Shown here piece by piece: positions 59,504-64,000 of a stretch of 64,000 nt of DNA. The stretch is from positions 1,914,001 to 1,978,000 of the forward strand of contig NZ_CP049740.1 in NCBI RefSeq assembly GCF_011100465.1, read 5' to 3'. The translations under genes were made by a program, and so were the position numbers. How positions within the stretch are numbered: position 1 is the stretch's first letter; each line of letters begins with the position of its first letter. The DNA comes from Jeotgalibaca arthritidis. Its GTDB lineage: Bacteria; Bacillota; Bacilli; Lactobacillales; Aerococcaceae. Below the pieces are notes generated by a model. It did not search any database. It saw only the letters and a list, made by a program, of their open reading frames with translations, and had not been told where the DNA came from.

Positions 59504-60484
59504 ATGCATACGGAAGAAGATAAAAAAACAGGTAAAATGGAAGAAGTATCAACGCAAATTGAACACGTTGACCATACTGATTCTAACTTAACAACTTTAC
59601 CAGATACATCAGATGATCAAGGCGCAGTAGTTGGTTTCCAAGTTATTGCCCGTGAATTTAAAAAAGATAAATTAGCCATGTTTTCTCTAGGCTTACTAAT
59701 TACACTACTCGTTGTTATTTTCATTGGATCATATTTCTTTTTTGATCAAAGTGAGGTAATGAAAGTTCATATTCTTAGCCGCTATAAAGCACCTGGCGTG
59801 GAATATGTTCTAGGAGCAGATGAGGGTGGTCGTGATGTTCTCGGCCAACTATTTATCGGAGCTCGTAACTCGATTATTATCGGATTCAGCGTAACTATTA
59901 TCACTGGTATTATCGGAATTGGTTTAGGAATCATTTCTGGTTACTATGGTGGTATTGTTGATAATATTATCATGCGTATCGTTGACTTCATTATGGTTTT
60001 ACCTATTAATATGATTATTATTGTTTTTGTATCAGTTGTTGCCGACTATAATATCTTCACCTTTGTTGCTATCATGAGTGCGTTTAGTTGGGTAGGGAAG
60101 GCACGTATTTTTAGAAGTCGTACCTTATCTGAAGCTAACCGTGATTATGTCAATGCATCGAAGACATTAGGTACAAGTGATATCAAAATAATGTTCCGCG
60201 AAGTGATGCCAAACTTAAGTTCATTGATTATTGTTAACTCAACATTGAACTTTGCAGGGAATATCGGTATTGAAACAGGATTAAGCTTCCTTGGTTTCGG
60301 TTTACCGTCAAGTGTCCCAAGTTTAGGAACACTGATTGGGTATGCGACATCCCCAGATGTCATTGAAAATAAAACATGGGTTTGGTTACCAGCGTCACTA
60401 TTAATATTAGTATTGATGCTGAGTATAAACTATGTCGGCCAAGCGTTGCAGCGTGCGGCAGACTCTAAACAAAGACTAGGTTAA
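59504..60484 (+). CDS. oppC: Oligopeptide ABC transporter permease OppC
   Basis: The second permease, 326 residues with about six membrane helices after a long polar N-terminal tail (about 1-55). The family motifs GADEGGRDVLGQLFIGARNS, the EAA loop ASKTLGTSDIKIMFREVMPN and GLSFLGFGLPSSVPS are present. ATG follows AAAAGGAGG. Confidence 0.94.
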   Translation: MHTEEDKKTGKMEEVSTQIEHVDHTDSNLTTLPDTSDDQGAVVGFQVIAREFKKDKLAMFSLGLLITLLVVIFIGSYFFFDQSEVMKVHILSRYKAPGVEYVLGADEGGRDVLGQLFIGARNSIIIGFSVTIITGIIGIGLGIISGYYGGIVDNIIMRIVDFIMVLPINMIIIVFVSVVADYNIFTFVAIMSAFSWVGKARIFRSRTLSEANRDYVNASKTLGTSDIKIMFREVMPNLSSLIIVNSTLNFAGNIGIETGLSFLGFGLPSSVPSLGTLIGYATSPDVIENKTWVWLPASLLILVLMLSINYVGQALQRAADSKQRLG

Positions 60485-60503
60485 GAAAAGGGAGGAATTA
60501 TGT

Positions 60504-62339
60504 ATGATGAAGAAAAAATTAGGTTTACTTTCTTTGAGTGCATTTGTATTAACTTTGGCAGCATGCCAAAGCAATGGTTCTGATAACGTTGATAGTAGCG
60601 ATAATGGAGCGAACGATTCATCTGCTGGAGAAAGCGGAGAAGCGTCAGGTGTTGTAGAATTTGACACTGTGATGTCAAATGATGAAGCAGCAATTGAAGG
60701 TGGCGTATTGAACTATGCGCTTGTTTCAAGTTCACCATTCCAAGGGATTTTCTCACCAGAATTTTATGAAGATGCATATGATTCTGAATTAATGGGATTC
60801 TCTCATGAATCACTATTCTCAGTTGATGAGAGCTTCATGCTATCTCAAGACGGTATGGCAACATTTGAGTTTGATCAAGAGGCTGGAACAATCGCAATTA
60901 CATTGCGTGATGACCTAAAATGGTCTGACGGCGAACCACTAACAACAGAAGACGTCTTATTCTCTTATGAAGTGATTGGTAGCCCAGAATATGAAGGCGT
61001 ACGTTATGGTGCGGACTTTGCTAACATCGTTGGTATGGAAGAGTACCACAGCGGTGAAGCAGATAAAATTTCTGGTATTACAATTATTGATGATAAAAAC
61101 ATTACTATCCAATACATTGAAGTTAACCCATCTATTTTACAATCAGGTGGTGGTATCTGGGGTTACCCAATGCCTAAACATCAACTTGGCGAAGTTGCAA
61201 TCAAAGATATGGCTGCATCACCAGAAGTTCGTAACAACCCAGTTTCTGCAGGTCCATTCCGCGTGAAATCAATCACAGCTGGTGAGTCTGTAGAATTCGA
61301 AGCAAACGAATACTACTGGAAAGGCGCTCCTAAATTGGATGGCGTAATTGCAGAAGTTGTTGCTCCTGAAACAATCGTATCAGAAATGCAAAATGGTAAC
61401 TACGACGTTGCCTCAATGCCTACTGACCAATACGATACCTATAAAGATTCTGAAAATATAACACTATTAGGACGTCAAGAACTAGCATACACTTACCTAG
61501 GATTTAAATTAGGACACTGGGAACCAGCTGTAACAGATGAAGATGGTAAGGTAATTGAACCGGCTAAAAACGTTACTGACCCAGATGCAAAAATGGGAGA
61601 TGTTGAACTACGTAAAGCAATGGCTTACGCAATCGACAACAACGCTATCGCAACTGAGTTCTACCAAGGACTACGTGAAAATGCGAAAGCAATGATTCCA
61701 CCAGTATTCGGTGAATTCGTAAACGAAGATATCGAAGGTTTCTACTATGATCCAGAATTAGCTGCATCTATCTTAGATGACGCTGGTTACGAAGATACTG
61801 ATGGTGACGGCTTCCGTGAAACGCCAGAAGGTGAAGAGTTAGTAATTAACTTTGCATCTATGGCTGGTGGTGCAACTGCTGAACCAATCGCACAATACTA
61901 CATCCAAGAATGGCAAAATATTGGATTGAATGTCCAACTTTCAACAGGACGTTTGATCGAATTCCAAGCATTCTACGATATGTTAGAAGCTGACGATGAG
62001 CAAATCGATGTTTACCAAGCTGCATGGGGAACTGGTAGTGATCCAAACCCAACAGGTCTATATGGCGAAACAGCATCATTTAACTTCACACGTTATGTGA
62101 GCGATGAGCATACTGCTATCCTAGACAAGATTAACTCTGAAGCTTCATTCGATCCAGAGTACAAGTTTGAAGCATTCCGCGAATGGCAACAATTCATGTT
62201 TGATAACGTACCCGTTATTCCAACATTGTGGCGTTCAGAAGTATTCGCAGTTAACAACCGCGTTAAGAACTACGATATTACATACGGAACAACTGATGGT
62301 TGGGAAGTTGTAGAATTAACAAGCGAAACTGCATACTAA
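60504..62339 (+). CDS. oppA: Oligopeptide-binding lipoprotein OppA
   Basis: The extracellular substrate-binding protein, 611 residues. A lipoprotein signal with lipobox LAAC (C21) is followed by a Ser/Asp/Asn-rich linker and an SBP family 5 domain, including LKWSDGEPLTTEDVLFSYE and the C-terminal DNVPVIPTLWR. It is the last gene, which often allows higher expression. The preceding GGGAGGAA site is strong. Peptide size preference cannot be read from the sequence. Confidence 0.94.
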   Translation: MMKKKLGLLSLSAFVLTLAACQSNGSDNVDSSDNGANDSSAGESGEASGVVEFDTVMSNDEAAIEGGVLNYALVSSSPFQGIFSPEFYEDAYDSELMGFSHESLFSVDESFMLSQDGMATFEFDQEAGTIAITLRDDLKWSDGEPLTTEDVLFSYEVIGSPEYEGVRYGADFANIVGMEEYHSGEADKISGITIIDDKNITIQYIEVNPSILQSGGGIWGYPMPKHQLGEVAIKDMAASPEVRNNPVSAGPFRVKSITAGESVEFEANEYYWKGAPKLDGVIAEVVAPETIVSEMQNGNYDVASMPTDQYDTYKDSENITLLGRQELAYTYLGFKLGHWEPAVTDEDGKVIEPAKNVTDPDAKMGDVELRKAMAYAIDNNAIATEFYQGLRENAKAMIPPVFGEFVNEDIEGFYYDPELAASILDDAGYEDTDGDGFRETPEGEELVINFASMAGGATAEPIAQYYIQEWQNIGLNVQLSTGRLIEFQAFYDMLEADDEQIDVYQAAWGTGSDPNPTGLYGETASFNFTRYVSDEHTAILDKINSEASFDPEYKFEAFREWQQFMFDNVPVIPTLWRSEVFAVNNRVKNYDITYGTTDGWEVVELTSETAY

Positions 62340-62354
62340 TTCGAATTGAATGAT

Positions 62355-62391
62355 AAGAAAGGGCTGATTTATTCAGCTCTTTCTTTTTTTA
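62355..62391 (+). terminator. Terminator of the opp operon
   Basis: A 13-bp stem (62355-62367 with 62373-62385, one G-U pair) with a 5-base loop runs into TTTTTT. Confidence 0.92.
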
Positions 62392-62440
62392 TAGCGTGCT
62401 CTTTCTTTAGGATAAGGGTGCAAGAATGCTTATTTTGACG

Positions 62441-62446
62441 TATAAT
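62441..62446 (+). promoter_or_regulatory. -10 of the rnc promoter
   Basis: A perfect TATAAT lies 35 bases before rnc. The -35 is weak (TGCAAG near 62419). Confidence 0.5.
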
Positions 62447-62480
62447 ATGGGAGTATGTAAATGATGAAAGGAGGAGAATA

Positions 62481-63173
62481 ATGGAAGACTTAAAAAATAT
62501 GATTCAAACGCAATTTAATGTCAGCTTCCGTAATGACTCATTACTAGAGGAGGCATTTACTCATTCATCCTATGTGAATGAGCATCGTCAATTACAATTG
62601 AAGCATAACGAAAGAGTCGAATACTTAGGAGATGCAGTCTTAGAAGTTGTTGTATCGGAGTTTTTATTCCACCATTATCCAGAATGGAATGAAGGGAAAT
62701 TAACTCGCCTACGCGCTCAAATTGTCTGCGAACCAAGTCTAGCTGCCTTTGCTAAGGAATGTAGCTTTGATCAGTTTATTCGTCTTGGAAAAGGCGAAGA
62801 GCGGATGAATGGTCGAAAGAGACCAGCGCTGCTTTGTGATTTATTCGAAGCATTTATTGGCGCTTTATTTCTTGATCAAGGCATGCCAGCAGCTAAAGAC
62901 TTTATTTACCGTGTTGTGCTTTCGAAAATTAAAGAGGATGCTTTTTCCCATGCGATGGATTATAAAACACTTTTGCAGGAAGAATTACAAAAAGATGGCG
63001 ATATTCAAATTAAATATCAAACGGTGCTAGAAGAAGGGCCGTCACATGCTAAACATTTTGAAGTCGCTGTTTTTGTGAATGGTGATGTACTTGGACGCGG
63101 TAGTGGTACAAGTAAAAAGAGTGCGGAGCAAAATGCGGCTCAAATGGCATTAAACAAGTCCCTAAAAAAATAA
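62481..63173 (+). CDS. rnc: Ribonuclease III
   Basis: RNase III cleaves double-stranded RNA, including rRNA precursors. The 230 residues have the signature NERVEYLGDA with E44, E47 and D51, the second metal pair D120 and E123 (CDLFEAFIGA), and a C-terminal double-stranded-RNA-binding domain (about 155-225). ATG follows AAAGGAGGAG. smc follows after 22 bases, as in B. subtilis. Confidence 0.96.
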   Translation: MEDLKNMIQTQFNVSFRNDSLLEEAFTHSSYVNEHRQLQLKHNERVEYLGDAVLEVVVSEFLFHHYPEWNEGKLTRLRAQIVCEPSLAAFAKECSFDQFIRLGKGEERMNGRKRPALLCDLFEAFIGALFLDQGMPAAKDFIYRVVLSKIKEDAFSHAMDYKTLLQEELQKDGDIQIKYQTVLEEGPSHAKHFEVAVFVNGDVLGRGSGTSKKSAEQNAAQMALNKSLKK

Positions 63174-63195
63174 ATGTTATGAAAGGATGTTTTAT

Positions 63196-64000
63196 TTGCA
63201 GCTCGTAAGAATTGAGATGACAGGGTTTAAATCCTTTGCTGATAAAACAATCATTGAATTCGACAAAGGCGTAACGGCTATTGTTGGACCAAATGGGAGT
63301 GGGAAAAGCAATTTATCTGAAGCTGTCAGATGGGTATTGGGAGAGCAATCAGCCCGTAACCTGCGCGGTAAAAAAATGAATGATATTGTTTTTTCGGGCT
63401 CTCAATCGAGAAAACCCATCAATATCGCTGAAGTAACCTTAGTCCTAAACAATGAAGACCGGACATTACCGATTGATTTTACAGAAGTCAGCTTAACGCG
63501 ACGCATCAATCGCAATGGCGACAGCGATTGTTTTATTAATAAGAAGCCATGCCGTTTAAAAGATATTACGGATCTCTTGATGGATTCAGGGATTGGGAAG
63601 GATTCCTTCTCCATGATTTCTCAAGGAAAGGTTGAACAAATCTTTCAAAATAAACCAGAAGAGCGCCGGTCAATATTTGAAGATGCTGCTGGAATTGCTA
63701 AATATAAAAATCGTAAGGTCAATGCTGAAAGAAAGCTCTCTGATACTCAGGAACATTTGAACCGCGTAGAAGATATTTTACATGAAATTACTAATCAATT
63801 AGAACCACTTGAAAAACAACGTAATACCGCTCTTTTATACAAAGAAAAGAGAGCAGCTCTGAGTGAAATAGAGATTGCCCTTATCGCAGTAGAGATTGAA
63901 ACGCTAAATGAGCAGTGGCAACTTGGTAAAAAAGAAATTGAACATTATCAAGAGCAACTAACTAATTTAGAGAGCCGACAAAAACAATTGAAGGCATCAT
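63196..64000 (+). CDS. smc: Chromosome partition protein SMC, 5' part
   Basis: SMC is the chromosome-condensing ATPase. The frame starts at TTG 63196, nine bases after an AAGGA site, and stays open to the window end, so it is cut at about residue 268 of roughly 1180. It shows the N-terminal LVRIEMTGFKSFADKT, Walker A GPNGSGKS (31-38), VRWVLGEQSARNLRG, and DAAGIAKYKNRK, followed by the start of a long coiled coil. Confidence 0.95.
   Translation, partial: MQLVRIEMTGFKSFADKTIIEFDKGVTAIVGPNGSGKSNLSEAVRWVLGEQSARNLRGKKMNDIVFSGSQSRKPINIAEVTLVLNNEDRTLPIDFTEVSLTRRINRNGDSDCFINKKPCRLKDITDLLMDSGIGKDSFSMISQGKVEQIFQNKPEERRSIFEDAAGIAKYKNRKVNAERKLSDTQEHLNRVEDILHEITNQLEPLEKQRNTALLYKEKRAALSEIEIALIAVEIETLNEQWQLGKKEIEHYQEQLTNLESRQKQLKAS

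Noticed and set aside
60481-60813. 110-codon minus-strand frame opposite oppA
   Set aside because: It lies wholly within the oppA signal and linker region, with no initiation signals.

Overview
This 64 kb window is chromosomal DNA of a low-GC Gram-positive bacterium. Gene content and order point to the order Lactobacillales. The evidence is a two-lipoyl-domain pyruvate dehydrogenase E2, an Enterococcus hirae-type Na+ V-ATPase operon, an Asp23-family protein next to fatty acid kinase, and Bacillus-like blocks without sporulation genes. A Carnobacteriaceae- or Aerococcaceae-like member is my best guess, but this is inference. Almost every gene lies on the plus strand. Only rpsT, a small LexA-controlled gene (30021-30350) and rpmB are on the minus strand. 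I see no rRNA, tRNA, insertion sequence, prophage or CRISPR array.

Layout: the 3' end of gdhA (1-872) is followed by a 545-base spacer and pdhABCD (1418-6662). Next comes a block in Bacillus subtilis order (UPF0223 gene, inositol-phosphatase gene, typA, ylaN, ftsW, a YlbC-like gene, ylbF, ylbG, rsmD, coaD; 6753-14442). The DNA-uptake operon comEA-comEB-comEC with holA (14622-19249) converges on rpsT. Then uvrB, rpsO, pnp, asd and rnjB (RNase J2) follow, several with structured leaders. A ThiT-like membrane protein and cardiolipin synthase (27843-29960) precede the minus-strand gene with two LexA boxes. Divergent from it starts the V-ATPase operon ntpFIKECGABD (30483-39011).

The last part follows the B. 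subtilis gmk-to-smc region: gmk, rpoZ, priA, fmt, rsmB, stp, prkC, rsgA, rpe, thiN, (rpmB), an Asp23 gene, fakA, recG, plsX, acpP, then rnc and smc (cut by the window end). Several genes expected from B. subtilis are absent here (coaBC, def, rlmN, fapR, fabD, fabG). A complete oligopeptide transporter operon oppDFBCA (56548-62339) sits between acpP and rnc.

Functionally the window combines central carbon flow (PDH), Na+ bioenergetics (V-ATPase), translation and RNA decay (typA, rpsO, pnp, rnjB, rnc, fmt, rsmB, rsgA), phospholipid synthesis (fakA, plsX, acpP, cls), DNA repair and uptake (uvrB, recG, priA, comE), the Stp/PrkC phosphorylation pair, and peptide import. Most of it is housekeeping. 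The most unusual points are the LexA-controlled small gene placed back-to-back with the ntp promoter, a ThiT-fold protein that seems to lack the thiamine-binding residues, several candidate RNA leaders (typA, rpsO, pnp, rnjB), and the position of the opp operon.
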